From an uncultured Oscillospiraceae bacterium (GTDB lineage Bacteria; Bacillota; Clostridia; Oscillospirales; Oscillospiraceae): 64,000 nucleotides of DNA. Position 1 is the stretch's first letter; each line of letters begins with the position of its first letter. The notes under the pieces are model-generated. The model worked only from the letters and a program-made list of their open reading frames with translations. It ran no database searches and had not been told where the DNA came from. The stretch is taken from positions 1 through 64,000 of the forward strand of contig CATKZW010000008.1 in assembly GCA_949841465.1 (NCBI GenBank), read 5' to 3'. Of the stretch, positions 55,338 through 64,000 are shown in pieces. Made by a program: the position numbers and the translations under genes.

Positions 55338-55925
55338 TTACTTGAAGTATCTCTCCAAAAGTCCTTTGAGGGCTTTTCCGTGGCGGGCCTCGTCGCGGGC
55401 CATCTCGTGGACGGTGTCGTGGATGGCGTCCAGGTTGTTCTTCTTGGCGCACAGGGCCAGGTCGAACTTGCCCTTGGTGGCGCCGAACTCGCAGTCCACG
55501 CGCCAGGCCAGGTTCTTCTTGGTGTCGGCGGTCATGTTGGGCTCCAGGTCCTCGCCCAGCAGCTCGGCGAACTTGGCGGCGTGCTCGGCCTCCTCATAGG
55601 CGGCCTTCTCCCAGTACAGGCCGATCTCGGGATAGCCCTGGCGATGGGCGATGCGGGCCATGCACAGGTACATGCCCACCTCGGCGCACTCGCCGTTGAA
55701 GTTGGCCATGAGCTGCTCAAAGATGTACTTCTTGTCCTCGTCGCTGATGTCGGGGTTGTTCTTCACGGTCTTGGCATAGATGCCGAACTCGTGCTCGGCG
55801 GCCAGCTTCATCTCGCCGGTCTGCTCCACGAACTTGGAGCCGGGGACGTGGCAGGCGGGGCACTCAGCGGGGGGATTCTCGCCTTCGTAGACGTAACCGC
55901 AGACAGGGCAGATCCATTTTTTCAT
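55338..55925 (-). CDS. Rubrerythrin / rubredoxin-ferritin-like protein (3' end supplied by element 3)
   Basis: [32 protein letters not shown] rubredoxin-like domain followed by ferritin-like helices. Confidence 0.95.
   Translation of the reverse strand: MKKWICPVCGYVYEGENPPAECPACHVPGSKFVEQTGEMKLAAEHEFGIYAKTVKNNPDISDEDKKYIFEQLMANFNGECAEVGMYLCMARIAHRQGYPEIGLYWEKAAYEEAEHAAKFAELLGEDLEPNMTADTKKNLAWRVDCEFGATKGKFDLALCAKKNNLDAIHDTVHEMARDEARHGKALKGLLERYFK
55549..55610. repeat. 62-bp direct repeat, right copy (att core region of element 3)
   Basis: Identical to 44509-44570; lies inside the rubrerythrin gene. Confidence 0.92.
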
Positions 55926-55944
55926 GATAGTATTCCTCCAATGT

Positions 55945-56352
55945 TTAAGTTTGAGCGTCGGACTGCCGGTCCAAGCAGTACCGGCACAGGCCGCGGACGA
56001 TGAACTCACAGCCCTCCGCCCGGAATCCATATTGCACGCCGGCGGCGTCCAGCCAGTCCTGATCCGGAGTCTGCCCGGGCAGGTCGATAATGGCGCCGCA
56101 GCCGTTGCAAATAAAGTGAGAGTGGGGCTCCGTCACCCCGTCGTAGCGCTCCTGGCCGTTCACCGTTCCCACCCGCCGGATCAGCCTCCGGTCGCATAGA
56201 AGGTTCAGGTTGCGGTATACGGTGCCCAGGCTCAGGTCGGGGAATTCAGCCCGTATCCGATGATAGACCCAGTCCGCCGAAGGATGGCAGTCGGTTTGCC
56301 GCAGCAGGGCCAGCATGGCGTCCCGCTTTTTGCTCTGTCGGACGTTGTTCAT
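55945..56352 (-). CDS. Fur-family regulator (PerR-like)
   Basis: [53 protein letters not shown]...[15 protein letters not shown]. Confidence 0.92.
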   Translation of the reverse strand: MNNVRQSKKRDAMLALLRQTDCHPSADWVYHRIRAEFPDLSLGTVYRNLNLLCDRRLIRRVGTVNGQERYDGVTEPHSHFICNGCGAIIDLPGQTPDQDWLDAAGVQYGFRAEGCEFIVRGLCRYCLDRQSDAQT

Positions 56353-56525
56353 GAGCGCTCCTTTACGAATTGTTGATAATAGGAATGATTACTGCTAATA
56401 AAATAGCATACTTTGTTTTCTTTGTAAAGGGGCTTTTCTCAAAAAATCGGAAAATTTTCAGCTCTGTTTGCGGGAATCGGCGGGGTGTGGTATAATAGCG
56501 GGCAAAGGAATTTGACTTTGGCCGT

Positions 56526-57782
56526 ATGGCGGGAAGGGGCCCTGCGATGCTGAACAAGCTGCGCTGGAAATTTGTGGCCATCCTCATGACGCTGCTGGGG
56601 CTGGCGCTGGGAGCGGCGCTGGCGGTGCAGACCGTCTCCAGTCTCCGGCAGTACCGGGAGGAGACGGACCGGGTGCTGACGGCGGCGCTGGACCGGACCC
56701 AGTCAACGCTGGACCCCCTGCACCGGCCTGTGGAGGGCTTCGCCCAGGACGGGGAGCTGTACACCACCATCCCGGCCTTCTGCGCCGTGCTGGACCGGGA
56801 GGGGCGGGTGGTGCTGGCCCTGTCCTTTAACGCCTGGGTGGACGAGGAGGACGTGACCCGCGCAGCGGCGGAGGCCCTGGCCGCCGGGACGGACAGCGGG
56901 CAATTGAGGGAGCAGAACCTCCGCTTCCGGATGGAACGCCGGGGGCTGTGGCTGGAAATCGCCTTTGCCGACCTGAGCTGGGAGCAGAGCGCCGGGGGGC
57001 GGCAGGTGCTGACCGCCTTGCTGGTGCTGGGGGCGGCGCTGGCAGGGTTCTTTGTGGTGAGCGCCGCCCTGGCCCGATGGCTGGTGCGCCCGGTGGAGGA
57101 GAGCTGGAGACAGCAGCAGCAATTTGTGGCCGACGCCTCCCACGAACTGAAAACGCCGCTGACCGTCCTGCTGGCGGACGCGGACATCCTGCTCAGCCAC
57201 CCCGGCGACACCGTGGGCAGCCGGCGGCGGTGGGTGGAGCATATCCGGGACGAGGGCCTGCGGATGAAGGGTCTGGTGGAGGACCTGCTGTTCCTGGCCC
57301 GGGGGGACGCTGCCGGGCAGGCGCGGCCCCAGGGGCGGGCGGACCTGTCCCAGCTGTGCGGCGAATGTGTGATGTCCTTTGAGCCGGTGGCCTTTGAGGC
57401 GGGGCTGACGCTGGACAGTGAGCTGGCCCCCGGCGTAACGGTCCACGGCGGCGGGGAGGAGCTGCGCCGCCTGTGCGCCATCCTGCTGGACAACGCCTGC
57501 AAATACTGTGAGCCGGGCGGGGCGGTGACCGTCACCCTCGCCGCCGGGGACAAGGCGGTGCTCACCGTCCACAACACCGGCGAGCCCATCCCCGCCCAGG
57601 CCCAGCCCCACCTCTTTGAGCGGTTCTATCGGGCGGACGCCGCCCGCACCCGGGAGAAGGGGGGCAGCGGCCTGGGGCTGGCCATCGCCGCGGCCATTGT
57701 GGAGCGCCACCGGGGGAAGATCACGGTTCATAGCGCCGAGGGAGAGGGGACGGCCTTCACCGTCACCCTGCCTTTGGGGTAG
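56526..57782 (+). CDS. Sensor histidine kinase
   Basis: FVADASHELKTPLTVLLADADIL H-box, LLDNACKYCEPGGAV N-box, GGSGLGLAIAAAIVERHRGKITVHS; start could be 56547. Confidence 0.93.
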   Translation: MAGRGPAMLNKLRWKFVAILMTLLGLALGAALAVQTVSSLRQYREETDRVLTAALDRTQSTLDPLHRPVEGFAQDGELYTTIPAFCAVLDREGRVVLALSFNAWVDEEDVTRAAAEALAAGTDSGQLREQNLRFRMERRGLWLEIAFADLSWEQSAGGRQVLTALLVLGAALAGFFVVSAALARWLVRPVEESWRQQQQFVADASHELKTPLTVLLADADILLSHPGDTVGSRRRWVEHIRDEGLRMKGLVEDLLFLARGDAAGQARPQGRADLSQLCGECVMSFEPVAFEAGLTLDSELAPGVTVHGGGEELRRLCAILLDNACKYCEPGGAVTVTLAAGDKAVLTVHNTGEPIPAQAQPHLFERFYRADAARTREKGGSGLGLAIAAAIVERHRGKITVHSAEGEGTAFTVTLPLG

Positions 57783-57820
57783 AAGCGCCGCGCCCCGCCG
57801 GCTTTCCGGCGGGGCGCTCC

Positions 57821-58570
57821 TCATTTTTTGTTGCGGGCGAAGGCGGTGTCCTGATTGTTGGACCCCTTCCGGCTCTGGAGCTCGAATACGTCGTCCAGCG
57901 CGGCGATGAGCTTGGACAGCTTGGAGTAGCCGTAGTTGCGGGGGTCAAAATCGGGCTGCTTTTTAATGAGCAGGTTGCCCAGGGCGCCCAAATGGGCATA
58001 GCCGTCCTCGTCGGCCAGGTCTTCGATGGACTGGGCGATAAGGTCGCGGACGGACTGGGTAGCGGGCTCCGCGGGCGGCGGGGATTTTTTTTTGCCCGCC
58101 TTGCCCGCCGGGGCGGGGGCCTTGACCTCCTCGGCAGCCCGGAGGGCCTCGATGTACACAAATTTGTCGCAGGCCACGATGAAGGGCTTGGGGGTCTTTT
58201 TCTCCCCCACGCCGTACACCTTCATCCCCGCCTCCCGGAGGCGGGTGGCCAGGCGGGTGAAGTCGCTGTCGCTGCTCACCAGCACGAAGCCGCCGCAGTT
58301 GCCCGAGTACAGGATGTCCATGGCGTCGATGATCATGGCCGAGTCGGTGGCGTTTTTGCCGGTGGTGTAGCTGTACTGCTGGAAGGGGGTGATGGCGTGC
58401 TCCAGCAGCAGGGGCTTCCAGCTGGCCATGTTGGGGGCGGTCCAGTCGCCGTAGATGCGCTTGATGGTGGCCGAACCATACACCGCCACCTCCGCCATGA
58501 TCTCCTTCAGGGCGGTGCGGGGGGCGTTGTCCGCGTCGATGAGGACGGCAAGGCGCAGTTCATTTTCCAT
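57821..58570 (-). CDS. NYN-domain (LabA/DUF88-like) putative RNase with OST-HTH-like C terminus
   Basis: LRLAVLIDADNAP...KNATDSAMIIDAMDILYSGNCGGFVLVSSDSDFTRLATRLREAGMKVYGVGEKKTP. Confidence 0.92.
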   Translation of the reverse strand: MENELRLAVLIDADNAPRTALKEIMAEVAVYGSATIKRIYGDWTAPNMASWKPLLLEHAITPFQQYSYTTGKNATDSAMIIDAMDILYSGNCGGFVLVSSDSDFTRLATRLREAGMKVYGVGEKKTPKPFIVACDKFVYIEALRAAEEVKAPAPAGKAGKKKSPPPAEPATQSVRDLIAQSIEDLADEDGYAHLGALGNLLIKKQPDFDPRNYGYSKLSKLIAALDDVFELQSRKGSNNQDTAFARNKK

Positions 58571-58912
58571 GATGGGTTCTCCTTTCGGGGGTGTTCTTTT
58601 TCTTACTAAAAGAAAAAGAACCAAAAAGAATTTAAGACCGCTTCCATCCGGGCGGCCATCCGGTGTTTTCGTCCGGCCGCGGGGCGGGCGGTTTCTCTGT
58701 CTGGGAAATATAGTATATCATATGCGGGGCGGAAAGGCCAGAGCAAAAAATTTTTGCGCCAGTGCAACGATTTACCCTGCCAGGGCGTGTTATAGGCAGA
58801 AGGGGCCCCACAAAGCCGCCCCTTCAGGCTTTGTGGGAGAGGAGGCGCAGGGGAGCGAACGACGTTTTCGCCGCAGGCGGAAACGGAGCTTCGCGGACTT
58901 TGCGGCGATGCT

Positions 58913-59389
58913 ATGGACCACTCCAACCGGTTGGAAAATTTGGTGAACAAGCATGAACACACCCTGTACCGCGCCGCTCTGGCCATCCTGGGGGACCCCC
59001 AGGATGCGGAGGACGCGGTGCAGGAGACGTATCTGCGCTATCTGGAAAAGCGCCCGGAGCTCCGGGACAGCGACCATGAGAAGGCGTGGCTGTTAAAGGT
59101 GACGGCAAACCGCTGCAAGAGCATCCTGCGCACCCGAAGGCGTCACCCGGCGGTGGAGCTGCTGGACGTGTACCCGGCCCCGGACACGGACTGCCGGGAG
59201 CTGATGGAAGCCATCCTGGCCCTGCCCGCCAACCAGCGGGCGGCGGTGCACCTGCACTACTATGAGGGCTACACCTCCGAGGAGATCGGGGCCATCCTGG
59301 GCCAGCGGCCGGGGACGGTGCGCTCCCATCTGAGCCGGGCCCGGGACGCCCTGCGGCGCTATCTGACGGAAGGGGAAGAAGGAGAATAA
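58913..59389 (+). CDS. ECF-type RNA polymerase sigma factor
   Basis: LYRAALAILGDPQDAEDAVQETYLRYLEKRP...LPANQRAAVHLHYYEGYTSEEIGAILGQRPGTVRSHLSRARDALRRYL. Confidence 0.93.
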   Translation: MDHSNRLENLVNKHEHTLYRAALAILGDPQDAEDAVQETYLRYLEKRPELRDSDHEKAWLLKVTANRCKSILRTRRRHPAVELLDVYPAPDTDCRELMEAILALPANQRAAVHLHYYEGYTSEEIGAILGQRPGTVRSHLSRARDALRRYLTEGEEGE

Positions 59390-59393
59390 TATC

Positions 59394-60899
59394 ATGAAAA
59401 AATACAAGGAGTATATGGACAGCGTGAAAGCCCCGGACACCCTCCACCGGCGGCTGCGGGAGCTGAAAGCGCCGAAAAAGAAGCCCGCCTCCTGGACCAG
59501 GTACGGCTCCATGGCGGCGGCGCTGGCGCTGGTGTGCGGCCTGGGGGGATTTTTGGCCTGGACGGGGGATGTCAACAGCCGGACCAGCCCAATCCCATCC
59601 TATCCCATTGGCCATCAGGAATCTGCGGCTGAAATTACCGATGCCTCCCAACCAGATATTGCCATCGTGGAGCCCGGCGATGTGACGGAGCCGGGGGAAA
59701 AGACCCTGGGGGGCTATGATGTGACAGGAGGCGGAGTGACGGCCCACTATATCCTGCCCTATATCGAGTACGGCGACACCTATGGGGCGGCCGAGACGGT
59801 CATGGACTGGGATATCCCCGCGGGGGCGGTGAAGCGGGAGCTGACCCGGGACGAGATCGCTGCCCTGATGGGCGGCGAGGACGCGGTGGACACCCATCTG
59901 GACTGGGGCGGGTACGAGCTGACCGGCTGGGCGGCGTGGTACGAGGACGGCTCCTTCTGGGGCGCGTATCTCTACGGCTGCCGGGGGCCGCTGGACCACT
60001 TTGAGTTCGCCGTCACCGCCGGGCAGCTCCCCCCCACCTGCGTCGCCTATGCCAACAGCGTGACCCAGGAGATCCGGGGGCTCACTGTCACCGCCGACGG
60101 ATATGACGGCAAAGGCGGCTGCGGCCGCCGGATAAGCTTCATGAAGGACGATTACGGCTATCGTTTTGACCTGACCGCCACCGACACCGAGCAGGCGGAG
60201 CTGCTGGTCAGCCGCCTGGTGCGCCGCGTGGCGGACAAAGGGCTGGAGCTGTCCGCTGTCGGGGCGGCCCAGGCCGACGGGAGCTACACCTGCTCCGTCT
60301 GTGGGCGGACCGTTCAGGAGGGCGCGGAGCATGTCCACAGCAACACCTTCATCGGCGTGGGCGAGCCCTGCTATGAGGACGGCGGGGCCTCCACCGAGCC
60401 TTATGATCCGGCGGCGTCCGGGGAAATCTGCGGACTGCCCCTCGCCGACGATCCCATCTGGAGGGAGACACGGGCTCCATCGCCCCCCGCGCAATGCCAG
60501 TCCGAGCCGCCCACTCTGCGGGTGCTGTGCTCAGAGGGCTCGGCGGACGGCCGCAGCAGCAATTACGAGTGGACCTATACCGACACTGCCCGCGGTGAAG
60601 GCGGCTCCGTCATCGCCTGCGGCCTCCACCCCCTGGACTACCGGGACGCCCCCAGCCTGACCACGGCGGACGAGACGGTGCGGCTGAACTTCCTCGACCT
60701 GCCCGACCGGGTGAGCGTGGTGTGCTGGCCGGACAGCCAGTGGGGGAACACCTCCGCCGCCAGCCAGGCCGCTCAGGCCGGCCATGGGGAACATGCCTAT
60801 GACCTGACGCTGAACGAGGGGGGCTGGGTCTATGAGATCAGCGCCCAGTGGGACGATCTGGGCAGGGCCGCCTACGTGTTCCACCTCACCAAAACCTGA
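59394..60899 (+). CDS. Probable membrane-anchored anti-sigma/accessory protein
   Basis: Follows sigma gene by 4 nt; short cytosolic N terminus, single TM, large extracellular region with YTCSVCGRTVQEGAEHVHSN zinc-ribbon-like patch. Confidence 0.65.
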   Translation: MKKYKEYMDSVKAPDTLHRRLRELKAPKKKPASWTRYGSMAAALALVCGLGGFLAWTGDVNSRTSPIPSYPIGHQESAAEITDASQPDIAIVEPGDVTEPGEKTLGGYDVTGGGVTAHYILPYIEYGDTYGAAETVMDWDIPAGAVKRELTRDEIAALMGGEDAVDTHLDWGGYELTGWAAWYEDGSFWGAYLYGCRGPLDHFEFAVTAGQLPPTCVAYANSVTQEIRGLTVTADGYDGKGGCGRRISFMKDDYGYRFDLTATDTEQAELLVSRLVRRVADKGLELSAVGAAQADGSYTCSVCGRTVQEGAEHVHSNTFIGVGEPCYEDGGASTEPYDPAASGEICGLPLADDPIWRETRAPSPPAQCQSEPPTLRVLCSEGSADGRSSNYEWTYTDTARGEGGSVIACGLHPLDYRDAPSLTTADETVRLNFLDLPDRVSVVCWPDSQWGNTSAASQAAQAGHGEHAYDLTLNEGGWVYEISAQWDDLGRAAYVFHLTKT

Positions 60900-60900
60900 C

Positions 60901-60935
60901 AGGAAACCGCCCCGGCACGGCCGGGGCGGTTTTGT
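60901..60935 (+). terminator. Terminator-like hairpin
   Basis: aaccgccccggcacggccggggcggttttgtctt. Confidence 0.7.
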
Positions 60936-61023
60936 CTTGCGCCTCCGCCGGACATCTGCTATAATATCCCAAAATATAGGACTTTTCCTATGTTAGGATA
61001 TTCAGTGGAAGGAGGGGTTTGCC

Positions 61024-62058
61024 ATGTCACAGACCGCCAATTACAAGCGCAAGCTGCTCATACTGGCCCGGCTGCTGCTGGAGCGCAGCGACGAGGAGCA
61101 CCCGGTCTCCCGTCAGGAGATGCAGGAGGAGCTGGCCCGGTGGGATCTGTCCGCCGAGCGCAAGAGCATTTACGACGATATGGAGCAGCTCAGGGAGCTG
61201 GGCCTGGACGTGCAGAGCCGCCGGGGCCGCGGCGGCGGGTGGTACATCGGGGAGCGGGATTTTGAGCTGGCGGAGCTGAAGCTGCTGGTGGACGCGGTGC
61301 AGTCCAGCCGGTTTCTCACCAAGCGGAAGAGCGACGCGCTCATACGCAAGCTGGAGGGGCTGGCCAGCGTCCATCAGGCCCGCCAGCTCCAGCGGCAGGT
61401 GTATGTGGACCGGCGGATCAAGACCATGAACGAGAGCATCTTCTACAACGTGGACAAGCTCCACGGGGCCATTGCCGCCAACCGGGTCATCACCTTCCGC
61501 TATTTTGAGTACAACGGCCGGCGGGAGCGGGTGTTCCGCCGGGACGGGGCCCGGTACAAGCTCACCCCCTTCGGCCTGATCTGGGACAGCGAGAACTACT
61601 ACCTGGCCGGCTGGGACGAGCTGCACAAGGAGCTGCGCCACTACCGGGTGGACAAGATGACCGACATCTCCGTCACCGGCATGAAGGGCGCCTCCCGGGG
61701 GGACTGGACGCCGGAGGGCTACGCCCGGCGGCACTTCGGGATGTTCTCCGGCGTACCCTGCCGGCTCCGCCTGCGGTGCGAGAACCGGCTGGCCGGGGTG
61801 GTGATCGACCGCTTCGGGCTGGAGGTGTCCCTGGTTCCCGACGGGGAGGGCCGCTTCACCGCCGCCCTGGACGTGGTGGTCAGCCCGCCGCTGTGGGGCT
61901 GGCTGTTCGGACTGGGCGCCGGGGTGGAGGTGCTCAGCCCGGACTGGGCGGTGGAGGACTTCCAAAGCCACCTGGAGCGGGTGGCGGCGCTGTACCGCCA
62001 TCCCTGTGAGGAGCCCGCCGGGGAAGAAGGGCCCAAGGAGGACGCACAGGAGGAATAA
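61024..62058 (+). CDS. WYL-domain transcriptional regulator
   Basis: HTH DEEHPVSRQEMQEELARWDLSAERKSIYDDMEQLREL; WYL-like LTPFGLIWDSENYYLAGWDELHKELRHYRVDKMTDI. Confidence 0.93.
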   Translation: MSQTANYKRKLLILARLLLERSDEEHPVSRQEMQEELARWDLSAERKSIYDDMEQLRELGLDVQSRRGRGGGWYIGERDFELAELKLLVDAVQSSRFLTKRKSDALIRKLEGLASVHQARQLQRQVYVDRRIKTMNESIFYNVDKLHGAIAANRVITFRYFEYNGRRERVFRRDGARYKLTPFGLIWDSENYYLAGWDELHKELRHYRVDKMTDISVTGMKGASRGDWTPEGYARRHFGMFSGVPCRLRLRCENRLAGVVIDRFGLEVSLVPDGEGRFTAALDVVVSPPLWGWLFGLGAGVEVLSPDWAVEDFQSHLERVAALYRHPCEEPAGEEGPKEDAQEE

Positions 62059-62125
62059 CCTGGACGTAAAATGGGGAGACTTTTCCAAAACGGGCCGCTT
62101 TGGGCCCGGTCAGGAGGGACTTCCT

Positions 62126-62785
62126 ATGGATCGGACGCGGTTGGGACGGGAGTTTTATGAGCTGGGCCTGCGCCTGGGCGGGCTGGGCACGGTGCTGATC
62201 GGCAGCGCCGGCGGGTCGCTGGCCAAGGCGCTGGCCCGGACTGCGGGCTGCGGAGCGGCCCTGGCAGGGGGCGAGGCCCGCTTCCACGACGGCGCCTGCG
62301 CCGCCTGCGGCGCGTGGCTGGCGGAGTACTACCAGCTTCCCGCCTCCCTGTTTATCCGGCAGGAGGGGGATCAGGTGGAGCTGTTCCTGTCCGACGGGCA
62401 GGGAAAGCGCTTTACACCCGCTGAGTGGAGCGGTCCCGCCCCCGCCTGCACGGGGGAGTGGGACCTGCTTGCCGGGGCGGACTGCGCCTGGGCGGCCAAC
62501 CGGGCCGGGGATTTCCGGGGGGAGCGGGGTCCGGCCTTTGCCAGCGGCCCGGCGGCCCTGACCCTGGCCCTGGAGCGGCTGGGGTACACGGCGGCGGACC
62601 GCCCCGTACCCGGCGCGCCCCGGTTCGAGGCGGACCGGGAGGGGTTCACCCTCCAGGTGACGGAGGGGGCCGTAACCCGGACGCTCCGGGGGGCGGACGC
62701 GCTGGCGGCGCTGGCGGACTACGTTCCGGAGCCCCAGGCGATGCCCGCCTTCCGGACGGAGGACGGTCAGATCAAGCAGAGCTGA
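62126..62785 (+). CDS. Hypothetical protein
   Basis: Long ORF with RBS caggagg; no confident family. Confidence 0.55.
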   Translation: MDRTRLGREFYELGLRLGGLGTVLIGSAGGSLAKALARTAGCGAALAGGEARFHDGACAACGAWLAEYYQLPASLFIRQEGDQVELFLSDGQGKRFTPAEWSGPAPACTGEWDLLAGADCAWAANRAGDFRGERGPAFASGPAALTLALERLGYTAADRPVPGAPRFEADREGFTLQVTEGAVTRTLRGADALAALADYVPEPQAMPAFRTEDGQIKQS

Positions 62786-62902
62786 GCAGGCCGGGAGGGG
62801 CGTCTGTACTGCGCCCTGTCAAAAGGGCGGGAGAAAACGATAGAATTTTAAGATGGGCGGCAGCTTCCGCTGCAGGAAATCTGTCACGGGAAGGCCCGGT
62901 TT

Positions 62903-64000
62903 CTATGTCCGGATAAAGCCTTTTGCCTTCCACCTGCCCGACTGCCAGCGCAGAACCATGCACACCGCGCGCACGCACTCGTCGCCGGCCAGGGCGATGT
63001 ACGCCCCTACCGCCAGCAGATTCAGGCTGATGCCAAAGAACCACGTGCCGCCCACCATGCACAGGTACATGAATACCACCGCGACCACCGTGCTGAACAG
63101 GGCGTCCCCGCTGGTTTTGAGGGCGCTGCCGAACACCAGGTTCGTCACCCTGCCCACCTCCAGCGCAATGTCGATGGCCAGCAGCTTTCCCACCAGGGCG
63201 ATCATCTCCGCGTCGTCGGTGAACAGCCCCACCAGGGGCTTGTAATTCAGCGCGAACAGGACCTCCAGCCCCGCCGCCACGCAGATGCCGATGGCGGCGG
63301 CCCGCTTGGTGCCCCTTTCACAGGCTTCGTAATCTCCCTCTCCGATCCGCCAGCCCGTCATGATGGCATTGGCCTGGGCCAGCGCCGCCCCTGCGCAGTA
63401 GGAAAAGTTGGCAATCTGGGCCGCGTAAGCCCGGGCCGTCACGTTCAGCCCCGCCTCGTCCATCTGGTTCAAAAAGCGGATGGTGAGCGTCATTGCCACG
63501 TTGTAAAGGGCGGTCTCCAGGGCGGAGGGCAGGCCGACTTTGATGATCTGGGCAAAAACCGCGCTGTTTTTCAGCCGCTCCGGGTCCTCCTTGGCGTGGA
63601 TCAGCAGCCTGGACGCCGCGGCCACCATCGCCAGGTTCAGCGCCTTGGAGATGACGGTGGCAATGGCCACCCCCTCCACGCCCCAGTGGAGCACAAACAG
63701 GAACACCGCGTTGAGCCCCAGATTGACGGCGTTGCCCAGCAGCGAGGCGATCAGCGACTCCTTCATATGCCCGAAGGCCCGCAGATAGCAGGAGAAAATG
63801 GGAATCAGCGCGTTCAGGAAGCAGGCGCCCCCCACGATTCTCAGGTAGGCCTTGGCGTAGTCCATCAGCAGGGGCGCTATCCCCACGACCTCCAGAATCT
63901 TCTCCGAAAAAACGCCCAGGAACAGGGAGAGCAGCACACCCAGCGCCAGGTTGAACACCGCCCCCAGCTGCCGCGCCTGGTAGGCCACGCCCACCCGCTT
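62903..64000 (-). CDS. MATE-family efflux transporter (partial, runs off the window)
   Basis: Polytopic; AGLNVTARAYAAQIANFSYCAGAALAQANAIMTGWRIGEGDYEACERGTKRA pattern. Confidence 0.9.
   Translation of the reverse strand, partial: KRVGVAYQARQLGAVFNLALGVLLSLFLGVFSEKILEVVGIAPLLMDYAKAYLRIVGGACFLNALIPIFSCYLRAFGHMKESLIASLLGNAVNLGLNAVFLFVLHWGVEGVAIATVISKALNLAMVAAASRLLIHAKEDPERLKNSAVFAQIIKVGLPSALETALYNVAMTLTIRFLNQMDEAGLNVTARAYAAQIANFSYCAGAALAQANAIMTGWRIGEGDYEACERGTKRAAAIGICVAAGLEVLFALNYKPLVGLFTDDAEMIALVGKLLAIDIALEVGRVTNLVFGSALKTSGDALFSTVVAVVFMYLCMVGGTWFFGISLNLLAVGAYIALAGDECVRAVCMVLRWQSGRWKAKGFIRT

Larger units (their letters stand above)
44571..55610 (+). mobile_element. Element 3: tyrosine-integrase element inserted in the rubrerythrin gene
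   Basis: Bounded by 62-bp direct repeats; integrase next to left end; replication, Xis/regulatory and hypothetical genes inside; flanking backbone continuous as rubrerythrin + BFD genes. Confidence 0.87.

Noticed and set aside
56363-57589. 408-aa minus-strand Ser/Arg-rich ORF
   Set aside because: Antisense shadow of the histidine kinase
1-64000. rRNA/tRNA genes, including tRNA attachment sites for the elements
   Set aside because: No rRNA or tRNA-like sequence was recognised by eye; the three integrations are in protein genes. A tRNAscan/Infernal run would be needed to exclude them fully

Overview
The window looks like a GC-rich Firmicutes chromosome (Oscillospiraceae/Clostridia-like, by gene content only). 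The backbone includes a metal-responsive ArsR/HMA/methyltransferase/P-type ATPase operon, serC-serA, two COG0523 GTPases, a PPTase, a cytidylate-kinase-like protein, rpsF-ssb-rpsR, MoxR/DUF58/transglutaminase, upp, rubrerythrin/Fur, an orphan histidine kinase, an ECF sigma factor, a WYL regulator and a MATE transporter. Three integrated elements interrupt it. (1) About 8.25 kb (~9601-17850) carries a mini exopolysaccharide cassette and a large serine recombinase. (2) About 13.6 kb (~18187-31779) carries a D5/DUF5906-type helicase, an Xis-like HTH, a GTPase, a DUF4143 ATPase, a resolvase with a res-like site, a micropeptide/amidoligase/class-II glutamine amidotransferase operon, and a second large serine recombinase. 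(3) About 11.0 kb (~44571-55610) carries a tyrosine integrase, a primase-like replication protein and regulators. The main discovery is that elements 1 and 2 both sit inside one polysaccharide deacetylase gene of the sporulation PdaB type, leaving three exons-like segments (9404-9600, 17851-18186, 31780-32029). Removing both elements at the predicted crossover dinucleotides (TG and GA) restores one open frame of 783 nt (260 aa) with no frameshift, and the reconstructed attP sites are symmetrical around those dinucleotides. This suggests a double, possibly sporulation-linked, recombinational switch. Element 3 behaves differently: it is inserted in the rubrerythrin gene and supplies its own replacement 3' end and terminator, leaving the displaced native 3' end as a fragment beside a 62-bp direct repeat. 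All functional names come from reading motifs; no database searches were run.
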